DNA from: Hippophae tibetana
Taxonomy: Eukaryota; Streptophyta; Magnoliopsida; Rosales; Elaeagnaceae
Length of the DNA stretch: 64,000 bases
Assembly: GCA_037013495.1 (NCBI GenBank)
Contig: CM072801.1
Location: 109,003,816-109,067,815 of the forward strand
Reading direction: 5' to 3'
The notes under the pieces were generated by a model. The model was not told where the DNA came from and made no database searches. It saw only the letters and a program-made list of their open reading frames with translations. This document shows positions 48,580 through 62,366 of the stretch, one piece after another (position 1 is the stretch's first letter; the number at the start of each line of letters is the position of its first letter). The position numbers and the translations under genes were made by a program.

Positions 48580-51500
48580 TTGGAGGTTTTCTCCTCTCTT
48601 AAGTCACAATTTCCAAAAAGAGAAAGAAATTGTGTCCTTAAAGTCTTGTCTTTTATTTCAATTTTGTTGACATTGTTTTCCACTTTGGATTTTGATATCT
48701 TATTTTTCTTTAAAATCATGTCATCTTTTACTTTTCTTTGTTTTATGTGTTCCACCTTTCTTTCTTCTTGAGAAAAACAAGAGAGCTAACACAGTTCACA
48801 AAGTAAAAACAAAAAGAAGGTATTAATTGTGGTTGTAACTAAAAACTGTTATAACTTTTATTTTGTGCATCGAAATGAGTACTATAACATATCGAATCTG
48901 AAGCACTTTCCGATCCTATAAACGCACCGTAGCAATAGTATATTTCCCCACTTTTGTCAACCCAAATTTCATGGTTCATACTACATAATGATGTCTTAAA
49001 CTTTGGTCGCACCTTATTTCGTTGTAATCTCTTCTTGCTCTTTAGTATTTCAATTTGTTCATCTTCGCCATATTCTTAGTAATTCAATCTTTCTTATTCC
49101 ATTGAGTTCCAGCGTTCTTAGGTTGTCCGCAAAAGGGATTCGCATCGTTTGGGATCATAACCATGGTTGCTGAATATGGTGTATCTACCTTCACATATCT
49201 ATTTTTAGAATTTTAGGTTTAAAACATTTTGTGCTTTGGAGGTTTTCTCCTCTCTTAAGTCCCAATTTCCAAAAAGAGAAAGAAATTGTGTCCTTAAAGT
49301 CTTGTCTTTTATTTCAATTTTGTAGACATTGTTTTCAACTTTGGATTTCATATCTTATTTTTCTTTAAAATCATGTCATCTTTTACTTTTCTTTGTTTTA
49401 TGTGTTCCACCTTTCTTTCTTCTTGAGAAAAACAAGAGACCTAATACAGTTCACACTGTAAAATCAAAAAGAAGGTATTAATTGTGGTTGTAACTAAAAA
49501 CAGTTATAACTTTTATTTTGTGCATCAAAATGAGTACTATAACATATCAAATCTGAAGCTCGTTCCGATACTTAAAAACGCACCGTAGCAATAGTATATT
49601 TCCCCTCTTTTGTCAACCCAAATTTCATGGTGCATACTACATAATGATGTCTTAAACTTTGGTCGCACCTTATTTCGTTGTAATCTCTTCTTGCTCTTTA
49701 GTATTTCAATTTGTTCCTCTTCGCCATATTCTTAGTAATTCAATCAATCTTATTCCATTGAGTTCTAGCGTTCTTAGGTTGTCCGCAAAAGGGATTCGCA
49801 TCGTTTGGGATCATAACCTTGGTTGCTAAAAATGGTGTATCTACCTTCACATATCTATTTTTAGAATTTTAGGTTTAAAAAATTTTGTGCTTCGGAGGTT
49901 TTCTCCTCTCTTAAGTCACAATTTCCAAAAAGAGAAAGAAATTGTGTCCTTAAAGTCTTGTCTTTTATTTCAATTTTTTTGACATTGTTTTCCACTTTGG
50001 ATTTCATATCTTATTTTTCTTTAAAATCTTGTCATCTTTTACTTTTCTTTGTTTTATGTGTTCCACCTTTCTTTCTTCTTGAGAAAAACAAGAGAGCTAA
50101 TACAGTTCATAGTGTAAAAACAAAAAGAAGGTATTAATTGTGGTTGTAACTAAAAACTGTTATAACTTTTATTTTGTGCATCGAAATGAGTACTATAACA
50201 TATCAAATCTGAAGCTCGTTCCGATGCCTAAACACGCACCGTAGCAATAGTATATTTCCCCACTTTTGTCAACCCAAATTTCATGGTGCATACTACATAA
50301 TGATGTCTTAAACTTTGGTCGCACCTTATTTCGTTGTAATCTCTTCTTGCTCTTTAGGATTTCAATTTGTTCATCTTAGCCATATTCTTAGTAATTCAAT
50401 ATTTCTTATTCCATTGAGTTCCAGCGTTCTTAGGTTGTCCGCAAATGGGATTCACATCGTTTGGGATCATAACCTTGGTTGCTGAAAATGGTGTATCTAC
50501 CTTCACATATCTATTTTAAGAATTTTAGGTTTAAAACATTTTGTGCTTTGGAGGTTTTCTCCTCTCTTAAGTCACAATTTCCAAAAAGAGAAAGAAATTG
50601 TGTCCTTAAAGTCTTGTCTTTTATTTTAATTTTGTTGACATTGTTTTCCACTTTGGATTTTGATATCTTATTTTTCTTTAAAATCATGTCATCTTTTACT
50701 TTTCTTTGTTTTATGTGTTCCACCTTTCTTTCTTCTCGAGAAAAACAAGAGAGCTAATACAGTTCACAGTGTAAAAATAAAAAGAAGGTATTAATTGTCG
50801 TTGTAACTAAAAACTGTTATAACTTTTATTTTGTGCATCGATATGAGTACTATAACATATCAAATCTGAAGCTCCTTCCGATGCCTAAAAACGCACCGTA
50901 GCAATAGTATATTTCCCCACTTTTGGCAACCCAAATTTCATGGTTCATACTACATAATGATGTCTTAAACTTTGGTCGAACCTTATTTTGTTGTAATCTC
51001 TTCTTGCTCTTTAGTATTTCAATTTGTTCATCTTAGCCATATTCTTAGTAATTCAATCTTTCTTATTCCATTGAGTTCCAGCGTTCTTAGGTTGTCCGCA
51101 AAAGGGATTCGCATCGTTTGGGATCATAACCTTGGTTGCTGAAAATGGTGTATCTACCTTCACATATCTATTTTTAGAATTTTAGGTTTAAAAAATTTTG
51201 TGCTTTGGAGGTTTTCTCCTCTCTTAAGTCACAATTTCCAAAAAGAGAAAGAAATTGTGTCCTTAAAGTCTTGTCTTTTATTTTAATTTTGTTGACATTT
51301 TTTTCCACTTTGGATTTTGATATCTTATTTTTCTTTAAAATCATGTCATCTTTTACTTTTCTTTGTTTTATGTGTTCCACCTTTCTTTCTTCTCGAGAAA
51401 AACAAGAGAGCTAATACAGTTCACAGTGTAAAAACAAAAAGAAGGTATTAATTGTGGTTGTAACTCAAAACTGTTATAACTTTTATTTTGTGCATCGAAA

Positions 51501-51861
51501 TGAGTACTATAACATATCAAATCTGAAGCTCGTTCCGATGCCCAAAAACGCACCGTAGCAATAGTATATTTCCCCACTTTTGTCAAACCAAATTTCATGG
51601 TGCATACTACATAATGATGTCTTAAACTTTGGTCGCACCTTATTTCGTTGTAATCTCTTCTTGCTCTTTAGTATTTCAATTTGTTCCTCTTCGCCATATT
51701 CTTAGTAATTCAATCAATCTTATTCCATTGAGTTCTAGCGTTCTTAGGTTGTCCGCAAAAGGGATTCGCATCGTTTGGGATCATAACCTTGGTTGCTGAA
51801 AATGGTGTATCTACCTTCACATATCTATTTTTAGAATTTTAGGTTTAAAAAATTTTGTGCT
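48580..51861 (+). repeat. Pentameric HOR copy 1, 3282 bp
   Basis: Units are 48580, 49236, 49892, 50548 and 51205. They recur at +3282 as 51862, 52518, 53174, 53830 and 54487. Markers are ACAAAGTAAAAAC with GAAGCACTTTCC (first), GAGACCTAATAC and AACAGTTATAAC (second), CTTCGGAGG at the landmark (third), TTATTTTAATTTTG and CATCGATATGAG (fourth), and CATTTTTTTCC with AACTCAAAACTG (fifth). Three of the five are the GATTTTGATATC type, which is one base longer, so this HOR averages slightly above 656 per unit. Confidence 0.9.
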
Positions 51862-54800
51862 TTGGAGGTTTTCTCCTCTCTTAAGTCACAAATTCCAAAA
51901 AGAGAAAGAAATTGTGTCCTTAAAGTCTTGTCTTTTATTTCAATTTTGTTGACATTGTTTTCCACTTTGGATTTTGATATCTTATTTTTCTTTAAAATCA
52001 TGTCATCTTTTACTTTTCTTTGTTTTATGTGTTCCACCTTTCTTTCTTCTTGAGAAAAACAAGAGAGCTAACACAGTTCACAAAGTAAAAACAAAAAGAA
52101 GGTATTAATTGTGGTTGTAACTAAAAACTGTTATAACTTTTATTTTGTGCCTCGAAATGAGTACTATAACATATCGAATCTGAAGCACTTTCCGATCCTA
52201 TAAACGCACCGTAGCAATAGTATATTTCCCCACTTTTGTCAACCCAAATTTCATGGTTCATACTACATAATGATGTCTTAAACTTTGGTCGCACCTTATT
52301 TCGTTGTAATCTCTTCTTGCTCTTTAGTATTTCAATTTGTTCATCTTCGCCATATTCTTAGTAATTCAATCTTTCTTATTCCATTGAGTTCCAGCGTTCT
52401 TAGGTTGTCCGCAAAAGGGATTCGCATCGTTTGGGATCATAACCTTGGTTGCTGAATATGGTGTATCTACCTTCACATATCTATTTTTAGAATTTTAGGT
52501 TTAAAATATTTTGTGCTTTGGAGGTTTTCTCCTCTCTTAAGTCCCAATTTCCAAAAAGAGAAAGAAATTGTGTCCTTAAAGTCTTGTCTTTTATTTCAAT
52601 TTTGTAGACATTGTTTTCAACTTTGGATTTCATATCTTATTTTTCTTTAAAATCATGTCATCTTTTACTTTTCTTTGTTTTATGTGTTCCACCTTTCTTT
52701 CTTCTTGAGAAAAACAAGAGACCTAATACAGTTCACAGTGTAAAATCAAAAAGAAGGTATTAATTGTGGTTGTAACTAAAAACAGTTATAACTTTTATTT
52801 TGTGCATCGAAATGAGTACTATAACATATCAAATCTGAAGCTCGTTCCGATACTTAAAAACGCACCGTAGCAATAGTATATTTCCCCACTTTTGTCAACC
52901 CAAATTTCATGGTGCATACTACATAATGATGTCTTAAACTTTGGTCGCACCTTATTTCGTTGTAATCTCTTCTTGCTCTTTAGTATTTCAATTTGTTCCT
53001 CTTCGCCATATTCTTAGTAATTCAATCAATCTTATTCCATTGAGTTCTAGCGTTCTTAGGTTGTCCGCAAAAGGGATTCGCATCGTTTGGGATCATAACC
53101 TTGGTTGCTAAAAATGGTGTATCTACCTTCACATATCTATTTTTAGAATTTTAGGTTTAAAAAATTTTGTGCTTCGGAGGTTTTCTCCTCTCTTAAGTCA
53201 CAATTTCCAAAAAGAGAAAGAAATTGTGTCCTTAAAGTCTTGTCTTTTATTTCAATTTTTTTGACATTGTTTTCCACTTTGGATTTCATATCTTATTTTT
53301 CTTTAAAATCTTGTCATCTTTTACTTTTCTTTGTTTTATGTGTTCCACCTTTCTTTCTTCTTGAGAAAAACAAGAGAGCTAATACAGTTCATAGTGTAAA
53401 AACAAAAAGAAGGTATTAATTGTGGTTGTAACTAAAAACTGTTATAACTTTTATTTTGTGCATCGAAATGAGTACTATAACATATCAAATCTGAAGCTCG
53501 TTCCGATGCCTAAAAACGCACCGTAGCAATAGTATATTTCCCCACTTTTGTCAACCCAAATTTCATGGTGCATACTACATAATGATGTCTTAAACTTTGG
53601 TCGCACCTTATTTCGTTGTAATCTCTTCTTGCTCTTTAGGATTTCAATTTGTTCATCTTAGCCATATTCTTAGTAATTCAATCTTTCTTATTCCATTGAG
53701 TTCCAGCGTTCTTAGGTTGTCCGCAAATGGGATTCACATCGTTTGGGATCATAACCTTGGTTGCTGAAAATGGTGTATCTACCTTCACATATCTATTTTA
53801 AGAATTTTAGGTATAAAACATTTTGTGCTTTGGAGGTTTTCTCCTCTCTTAAGTCACAATTTCCAAAAAGAGAAAGAAATTGTGTCCTTAAAGTCTTGTC
53901 TTTTATTTTAATTTTGTTGACATTGTTTTCCACTTTGGATTTTGATATCTTATTTTTCTTTAAAATCATGTCATCTTTTACTTTTCTTTGTTTTATGTGT
54001 TCCACCTTTCTTTCTTCTCGAGAAAAACAAGAGAGCTAATACAGTTCACAGTGTAAAAATAAAAAGAAGGTATTAATTGTCGTTGTAACTAAAATCTGTT
54101 ATAACTTTTATTTTGTGCATCGATATGAGTACTATAACATATCAAATCTGAAGCTCCTTCCGATGCCTAAAAACGCACCGTAGCAATAGTATATTTCCCC
54201 ACTTTTGTCAACCCAAATTTCATGGTTCATACTACATAATGATGTCTTAAACTTTGGTCGAACCTTATTTTGTTGTAATCTCTTCTTGCTCTTTAGTATT
54301 TCAATTTGTTCATCTTAGCCATATTCTTAGTAATTCAATCTTTCTTATTCCATTGAGTTCCAGCGTTCTTAGGTTGTCCGCAAAAGGGATTCGCATCGTT
54401 TGGGATCATAACCTTGGTTGCTGAAAATGGTGTATCTACCTTCACATATCTATTTTTAGAATTTTAGGTTTAAAAAATTTTGTGCTTTGGAGGTTTTCTC
54501 CTCTCTTAAGTCACAATTTCCAAAAAGAGAAAGAAATTGTGTCCTTAAAGTCTTGTCTTTTATTTTAATTTTGTTGACATTTTTTTCCACTTTGGATTTT
54601 GATATCTTATTTTTCTTTAAAATCATGTCATCTTTTACTTTTCTTTGTTTTATGTGTTCCACCTTTCTTTCTTCTCGAGAAAAACAAGAGAGCTAATACA
54701 GTTCACAGTGTAAAAACAAAAAGAAGGTATTAATTGTGGTTGTAACTCAAAACTGTTATAACTTTTATTTTGTGCATCGAAATGAGTACTATAACATATC

Positions 54801-55143
54801 AAATCTGAAGCTCGTTCCGATGCCCAAAAACGCACCGTAGCAATAGTATATTTCCCCACTTTTGTGAACCCAAATTTCATGGTGCATACTACATAATGAT
54901 TTCTTAAACTTTGGTCGCACCTTATTTCGTTGTAATCTCTTCTTGCTCTTTAGTATTTCAATTTGTTCCTCTTCGCCATATTCTTAGTAATTCAATCAAT
55001 CTTATTCCATTGAGTTCTAGCGTTCTTAGGTTGTCCGCAAAAGGGATTCGCATCGTTTGGGATCATAACCTTGGTTGCTGAAAATGGTGTATCTACCTTC
55101 ACATATCTATTTTTAGAATTTTAGGTTTAAAAAATTTTGTGCT
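51862..55143 (+). repeat. Pentameric HOR copy 2, 3282 bp
   Basis: Units are 51862, 52518, 53174, 53830 and 54487. Relative to copy 1, the first unit has changed to CACAAATTCC and GTGCCTCG, the fourth is preceded by TTAGGTATAAAAC, and the linker after the fifth unit has GTGAACCC with TGATTTCTTAAAC. These derived states are shared with all later copies. The order of change therefore runs left to right across this block: copy 1 keeps the more general states. Confidence 0.9.
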
Positions 55144-58100
55144 TTGGAGGTTTTCTCCTCTCTTAAGTCACAAATTCCAAAAAGAGAAAGAAATTGTGTC
55201 CTTAAAGTCTTGTCTTTTATTTCAATTTTGTTGACATTGTTTTCCACTTTGGATTTTGATATCTTATTTTTCTTTAAAATCATGTCATCTTTTAATTTTC
55301 TTTGTTTTATGTGTTCCACCTTTCTTTCTTCTTGAGAAAAACAAGAGAGCTAACACAGTTCACAAAGTAAAAACAAAAGGAAGGTATTAATTGTGGTTGT
55401 AACTAAAAACTGTTATAACTTTTATTTTGTGCCTCGAAATGAGTACTATAACATATCGAATCTGAAGCACTTTCCGATCCTATAAACGCACCGTAGCAAT
55501 AGTATATTTCCCCACTTTTGTCAACCCAAATTTTATGGTTCATACTACATAATGATGTCTTAAACTTTGGTCGCACCTTATTTCGTTGTAATCTCTTCTT
55601 GCTCTTTAGTATTTCAATTTGTTCATCTTCGCCATATTCTTAGTAATTCAATCTTTCTTATTCCATTGAGTTCCAGCGTTCTTAGGTTGTCCGCAAAAGG
55701 GATTCGCATCGTTTGGGATCATAACCTTAGTTACTGAAAATGGTGTATCTACCTTCACATATCTATTTTAAGAATTTTAGGTTTAAAAAATTTTGTGCTT
55801 TGGAGGTTTTCTCCTCTCTTAAGTCACAAATTCCAAAAAGAGAAAGAAATTGTGTCCTTAAAGTCTTGTCTTTTATTTCAATTTTGTTGACATTGTTTTC
55901 CACTTTGGATTTTGATATCTTATTTTTCTTTAAAATCATGTCATCTTTTACTTTTCTTTGTTTTATGTGTTCCACCTTTCTTTCTTCTTGAGAAAAACAA
56001 GAGAGCTAACACAGTTCACAAAGTAAAAACAAAAAGAAGGTATTAATTGTGGTTGTAACTAAAAACTGTTATAACTTTTATTTTGTGCCTCGAAATGAGT
56101 ACTATAACATATCGAATCTGAAGCACTTTCCGATCCTATAAACGCACCGTAGCAATAGTATATTTCCCCACTTTTGTCAACCCAAATTTCATGGTTCATA
56201 CTACATAATGATGTCTTAAACTTTGGTCGCACCTTATTTCGTTGTAATCTCTTCTTGCTCTTTAGTATTTCAATTTGTTCATCTTCGCCATATTCTTAGT
56301 AATTCAATCTTTCTTATTCCATTGAGTTCCAGCGTTCTTAGGTTGTCCGCAAAAGGGATTCGCATCGTTTGGGATCATAACCTTGGTTGCTGAATATGGT
56401 GTATCTACCTTCACATATCTATTTTTAGAATTTTAGGTTTAAAATATTTTGTGCTTTGGAGGTTTTCTCCTCTCTTAAGTCCCAATTTCCAAAAAAAGAA
56501 AGAAATTGTGTCCTTAAAGTCTTGTCTTTTATTTCAATTTTGTAGACATTGTTTTCAACTTTGGATTTCATATCTTATTTTTCTTTAAAATCATGTCATC
56601 TTTTACTTTTCTTTGTTTTATGTGTTCCACCTTTCTTTCTTCTTGAGAAAAACAAGAGACCTAATACAGTTCACAGTGTAAAATCAAAAAGAAGGTATTA
56701 ATTGTGGTTGTAACTAAAAACAGTTATAACTTTTATTTTGTGCATCGAAATGAGTACTATAACATATCAAATCTGAAGCTCGTTCCGATACTTAAAAACG
56801 CACCGTAGCAATAGTATATTTCCCCACTTTTGTCAACCCAAATTTCATGGTGCATACTACATAATGATGTCTTAAACTTTGGTCGCACCTTATTTCGTTG
56901 TAATCTCTTCTTGCTCTTTAGTATTTCAATTTGTTCCTCTTCGCCATATTCTTAGTAATTCAATCAATCTTATTCCATTGAGTTCTAGCGTTCTTAGGTT
57001 GTCCGCAAAAGGGATTCGCATCGTTTGGGATCATAACCTTGGTTGCTAAAAATGGTGTATCTACCTTCACATATCTATTTTTAGAATTTTAGGTTTAAAA
57101 AATTTTGTGCTTCGGAGGTTTTCTCCTCTCTTAAGTCACAATTTCCAAAAAGAGAAAGAAATTGTGTCCTTAAAGTCTTGTCTTTTATTTCAATTTTTTT
57201 GACATTGTTTTCCACTTTGGATTTCATATCTTATTTTTCTTTAAAATCTTGTCATCTTTTACTTTTCTTTGTTTTATGTGTTCCACCTTTCTTTCTTCTT
57301 GAGAAAAACAAGAGAGCTAATACAGTTCATAGTGTAAAAACAAAAAGAAGGTATTAATTGTGGTTGTAACTAAAAACTGTTATAACTTTTATTTTGTGCA
57401 TCGAAATGAGTACTATAACATATCAAATCTGAAGCTCGTTCCGATGCCTAAAAACGCACCGTAGCAATAGTATATTTCCCCACTTTTGTCAACCCAAATT
57501 TCATGGTGCATACTACATAATGATGTCTTAAACTTTGGTCGCACCTTATTTCGTTGTAATCTCTTCTTGCTCTTTAGGATTTCAATTTGTTCATCTTAGC
57601 CATATTCTTAGTAATTCAATCTTTCTTATTCCATTGAGTTCCAGCGTTCTTAGGTTGTCCGCAAATGGGATTCACATCGTTTGGGATCATAACCTTGGTT
57701 GCTGAAAATGGTGTATCTACCTTCACATATCTATTTTAAGAATTTTAGGTATAAAACATTTTGTGCTTTGGAGGTTTTCTCCTCTCTTAAGTCACAATTT
57801 CCAAAAAGAGAAAGAAATTGTGTCCTTAAAGTCTTGTCTTTTATTTTAATTTTGTTGACATTGTTTTCCACTTTGGATTTTGATATCTTATTTTTCTTTA
57901 AAATCATGTCATCTTTTACTTTTCTTTGTTTTATGTGTTCCACCTTTCTTTCTTCTCGAGAAAAACAAGAGAGCTAATACAGTTCACAGTGTAAAAATAA
58001 AAAGAAGGTATTAATTGTCGTTGTAACTAAAAACTGTTATAACTTTTATTTTGTGCATCGATATGAGTACTATAACATATCAAATCTGAAGCTCCTTCCG

Positions 58101-59081
58101 ATGCCTAAAAACGCACCGTAGCAATAGTATATTTCCCCACTTTTGTCAACCCAAATTTCATGGTTCATACTACATAATGATGTCTTAAACTTTGGTCGAA
58201 CCTTATTTTGTTGTAATCTCTTCTTGCTCTTTAGTATTTCAATTTGTTCATCTTAGCCATATTCTTAGTAATTCAATCTTTCTTATTCCATTGAGTTCCA
58301 GCGTTCTTAGGTTGTCCGCAAAAGGGATTCGCATCGTTTGGGATCATAACCTTGGTTGCTGAAAATGGTGTATCTACCTTCACATATCTATTTTTAGAAT
58401 TTTAGGTTTAAAAAATTTTGTGCTTTGGAGGTTTTCTCCTCTCTTAAGTCACAATTTCCAAAAAGAGAAAGAAATTGTGTCCTTAAAGTCTTGTCTTTTA
58501 TTTTAATTTTGTTGACATTTTTTTCCACTTTGGATTTTGATATCTTATTTTTCTTTAAAATCATGTCATCTTTTACTTTTCTTTGTTTTATGTGTTCCAC
58601 CTTTCTTTCTTCTCGAGAAAAACAAGAGAGCTAATACAGTTCACAGTGTAAAAACAAAAAGAAGGTATTAATTGTGGTTGTAACTCAAAACTGTTATAAC
58701 TTTTATTTTGTACATCGAAATGAGTACTATAACATATCAAATCTGAAGCTCGTTCCGATGCCCAAAAACGCACCGTAGCAATAGTATATTTCCCCACTTT
58801 TGTGAACCCAAATTTCATGGTGCATACTACATAATGATTTCTTAAACTTTGGTCGCACCTTATTTCGTTGTAATCTCTTCTTGCTCTTTAGTATTTCAAT
58901 TTGTTCCTCTTCGCCATATTCTTAGTAATTCAATCAATCTTATTCCATTGAGTTCTAGCGTTCTTAGGTTGTCCGCAAAAGGGATTCGCATCGTTTGGGA
59001 TCATAACCTTGGTTGCTGAAAATGGTGTATCTACCTTCACATATCTATTTTAAGAATTTTAGGTATAAAACATTTTGTGCT
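55144..59081 (+). repeat. Pentameric HOR copy 3 with duplicated first monomer, 3938 bp
   Basis: Units are 55144, 55800, 56456, 57112, 57768 and 58425. Units 55144 and 55800 are both of the first type (CACAAATTCC, GTGCCTCG, ATCGAATCTG). The remaining four match 52518, 53174, 53830 and 54487 at +3938, that is, one monomer more than the pentamer period. Unit 55144 has the private pair TTTTAATTTTC and AAAAGGAAGG, which 55800 lacks. The junction between them carries CCTTAGTTACTG, so the extra unit was not a simple copy of its direct neighbour. Confidence 0.88.
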
Positions 59082-62000
59082 TTGGAGGTTTTCTCCTCTC
59101 TTAAGTCACAATTTCCAAAAAGAGAAAGAAATTGTGTCCTTAAAGTCTTGTCTTTTATTTTAATTTTGTTGACATTGTTTTCCACTTTGGATTTTGATAT
59201 CTTATTTTTCTTTAAAATCATGTCATCTTTTACTTTTCTTTGTTTTATGTGTTCCACCTTTCTTTCTTCTCGAGAAAAACAAGAGAGCTAATACAGTTCA
59301 CAGTGTAAAAATAAAAAGAAGGTATTAATTGTCGTTGTAACTAAAAACTGTTATAACTTTTATTTTGTGCATCGATATGAGTACTATAATATATCAAATC
59401 TGAAGCTCCTTCCGATGCCTAAAAACGCACCGTAGCAATAGTATATTTCCCCACTTTTGTCAACCCAAATTTCATGGTTCATACTACATAATGATGTCTT
59501 AAACTTTGGTCGAACCTTATTTTGTTGTAATCTCTTCTTGCTCTTTAGTATTTCAATTTGTTCATCTTAGCCATATTCTTAGTAATTCAATCTTTCTTAT
59601 TCCATTGAGTTCCAGCGTTCTTAGGTTGTCCGCAAAAGGGATTCGCATCGTTTGGGATCATAACCTTGGTTGCTGAAAATGGTGTATCTACCTTCACATA
59701 TCTATTTTAAGAATTTTAGGTATAAAACATTTTGTGCTTTGGAGGTTTTCTCCTCTCTTAAGTCACAATTTCCAAAAAGAGAAAGAAATTGTGTCCTTAA
59801 AGTCTTGTCTTTTATTTTAATTTTGTTGACATTGTTTTCCACTTTGGATTTTGATATCTTATTTTTCTTTAAAATCATGTCATCTTTTACTTTTCTTTGT
59901 TTTATGTGTTCCACCTTTCTTTCTTCTCGAGAAAAACAAGAGAGCTAATACAGTTCACAGTGTAAAAATAAAAAGAAGGTATTAATTGTCGTTGTAACTA
60001 AAAACTGTTATAACTTTTATTTTGTGCATCGATATGAGTACTATAACATATCAAATCTGAAGCTCCTTCCGATGCCTAAAAACGCACCGTAGCAATAGTA
60101 TATTTCCCCACTTTTGTCAACCCAAATTTCATGGTTCATACTACATAATGATGTCTTAAACTTTGGTCGAACCTTATTTTGTTGTAATCTCTTCTTGCTC
60201 TTTAGTATTTCAATTTGTTCATCTTAGCCATATTCTTAGTAATTCAATCTTTCTTATTCCATTGAGTTCCAGCGTTCTTAGGTTGTCCGCAAAAGGGATT
60301 CGCATCGTTTGGGATCATAACCTTGGTTGCTGAAAATGGTGTATCTACCTTCACATATCTATTTTTAGAATTTTAGGTTTAAAAAATTTTGTGCTTTGGA
60401 GGTTTTCTCCTCTCTTAAGTCACAATTTCCAAAAAGAGAAAGAAATTGTGTCCTTAAAGTCTTGTCTTTTATTTTAATTTTGTTGACATTTTTTTCCACT
60501 TTGGATTTTGATATCTTATTTTTCTTTAAAATCATGTCATCTTTTACTTTTCTTTGTTTTATGTGTTCCACCTTTCTTTCTTCTCGAGAAAAACAAGAGA
60601 GCTAATACAGTTCACAGTGTAAAAACAAAAAGAAGGTATTAATTGTGGTTGTAACTCAAAACTGTTATAACTTTTATTTTGTACATCGAAATGAGTACTA
60701 TAACATATCAAATCTGAAGCTCGTTCCGATGCCCAAAAACGCACCGTAGCAATAGTATATTTCCCCACTTTTGTGAACCCAAATTTCATGGTGCATACTA
60801 CATAATGATTTCTTAAACTTTGGTCGCACCTTATTTCGTTGTAATCTCTTCTTGCTCTTTAGTATTTCAATTTGTTCCTCTTCGCCATATTCTTAGTAAT
60901 TCAATCAATCTTATTCCATTGAGTTCTAGCGTTCTTAGGTTGTCCGCAAAAGGGATTCGCATCGTTTGGGATCATAACCTTGGTTGCTGAAAATGGTGTA
61001 TCTACCTTCACATATCTATTTTAAGAATTTTAGGTATAAAACATTTTGTGCTTTGGAGGTTTTCTCCTCTCTTAAGTCACAATTTCCAAAAAGAGAAAGA
61101 AATTGTGTCCTTAAAGTCTTGTCTTTTATTTTAATTTTGTTGACATTGTTTTCCACTTTGGATTTTGATATCTTATTTTTCTTTAAAATCATGTCATCTT
61201 TTACTTTTCTTTGTTTTATGTGTTCCACCTTTCTTTCTTCTCGAGAAAAACAAGAGAGCTAATACAGTTCACAGTGTAAAAATAAAAAGAAGGTATTAAT
61301 TGTCGTTGTAACTAAAAACTGTTATAACTTTTATTTTGTGCATCGATATGAGTACTATAATATATCAAATCTGAAGCTCCTTCCGATGCCTAAAAACGCA
61401 CCGTAGCAATAGTATATTTCCCCACTTTTGTCAACCCAAATTTCATGGTTCATACTACATAATGATGTCTTAAACTTTGGTCGAACCTTATTTTGTTGTA
61501 ATCTCTTCTTGCTCTTTAGTATTTCAATTTGTTCATCTTAGCCATATTCTTAGTAATTCAATCTTTCTTATTCCATTGAGTTCCAGCGTTCTTAGGTTGT
61601 CCGCAAAAGGGATTCGCATCGTTTGGGATCATAACCTTGGTTGCTGAAAATGGTGTATCTACCTTCACATATCTATTTTTAGAATTTTAGGTTTAAAAAA
61701 TTTTGTGCTTTGGAGGTTTTCTCCTCTCTTAAGTCACAATTTCCAAAAAGAGAAAGAAATTGTGTCCTTAAAGTCTTGTCTTTTATTTTAATTTTGTTGA
61801 CATTTTTTTCCACTTTGGATTTTGATATCTTATTTTTCTTTAAAATCATGTCATCTTTTACTTTTCTTTGTTTTATGTGTTCCACCTTTCTTTCTTCTCG
61901 AGAAAAACAAGAGAGCTAATACAGTTCACAGTGTAAAAACAAAAAGAAGGTATTAATTGTGGTTGTAACTCAAAACTGTTATAACTTTTATTTTGTACAT

Positions 62001-62366
62001 CGAAATGAGTACTATAACATATCAAATCTGAAGCTCGTTCCGATGCCCAAAAACGCACCGTAGCAATAGTATATTTCCCCACTTTTGTGAACCCAAATTT
62101 CATGGTGCATACTACATAATGATTTCTTAAACTTTGGTCGCACCTTATTTCGTTGTAATCTCTTCTTGCTCTTTAGTATTTCAATTTGTTCCTCTTCGCC
62201 ATATTCTTAGTAATTCAATCAATCTTATTCCATTGAGTTCTAGCGTTCTTAGGTTGTCCGCAAAAGGGATTCGCATCGTTTGGGATCATAACCTTGGTTG
62301 CTGAAAATGGTGTATCTACCTTCACATATCTATTTTTAGAATTTTAGGTTTAAAAAATTTTGTGCT
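59082..62366 (+). repeat. Local expansion of the last two pentamer monomers (units at 59082, 59739, 60396, 61053, 61710)
   Basis: Units 59082, 59739 and 61053 are of the fourth type (TTAGGTATAAAAC, TTATTTTAATTTTG, CATCGATATGAG). Units 60396 and 61710 are of the fifth type (CATTTTTTTCC, AACTCAAAACTG). With 57768 and 58425 the order is 4-5-4-4-5-4-5. Unit 59082 shares ATAATATATC with 61053 (59390 and 61361, 1971 bp apart), and 58425, 60396 and 61710 share TTGTACATCG. The expansion therefore copied a three-monomer block 5-4-4 and also produced a 4-5 dimer of 1314 bp. Confidence 0.88.

Noticed and set aside
51368..51598. Minus-strand 76-codon frame, repeated at 54650, 58588, 60559, 61873 and 62530
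   Set aside because: It spans the A-rich piece and linker of one monomer subtype (AACTCAAAACTG) and is closed in others. It spread by duplication of that subtype and not by conservation.
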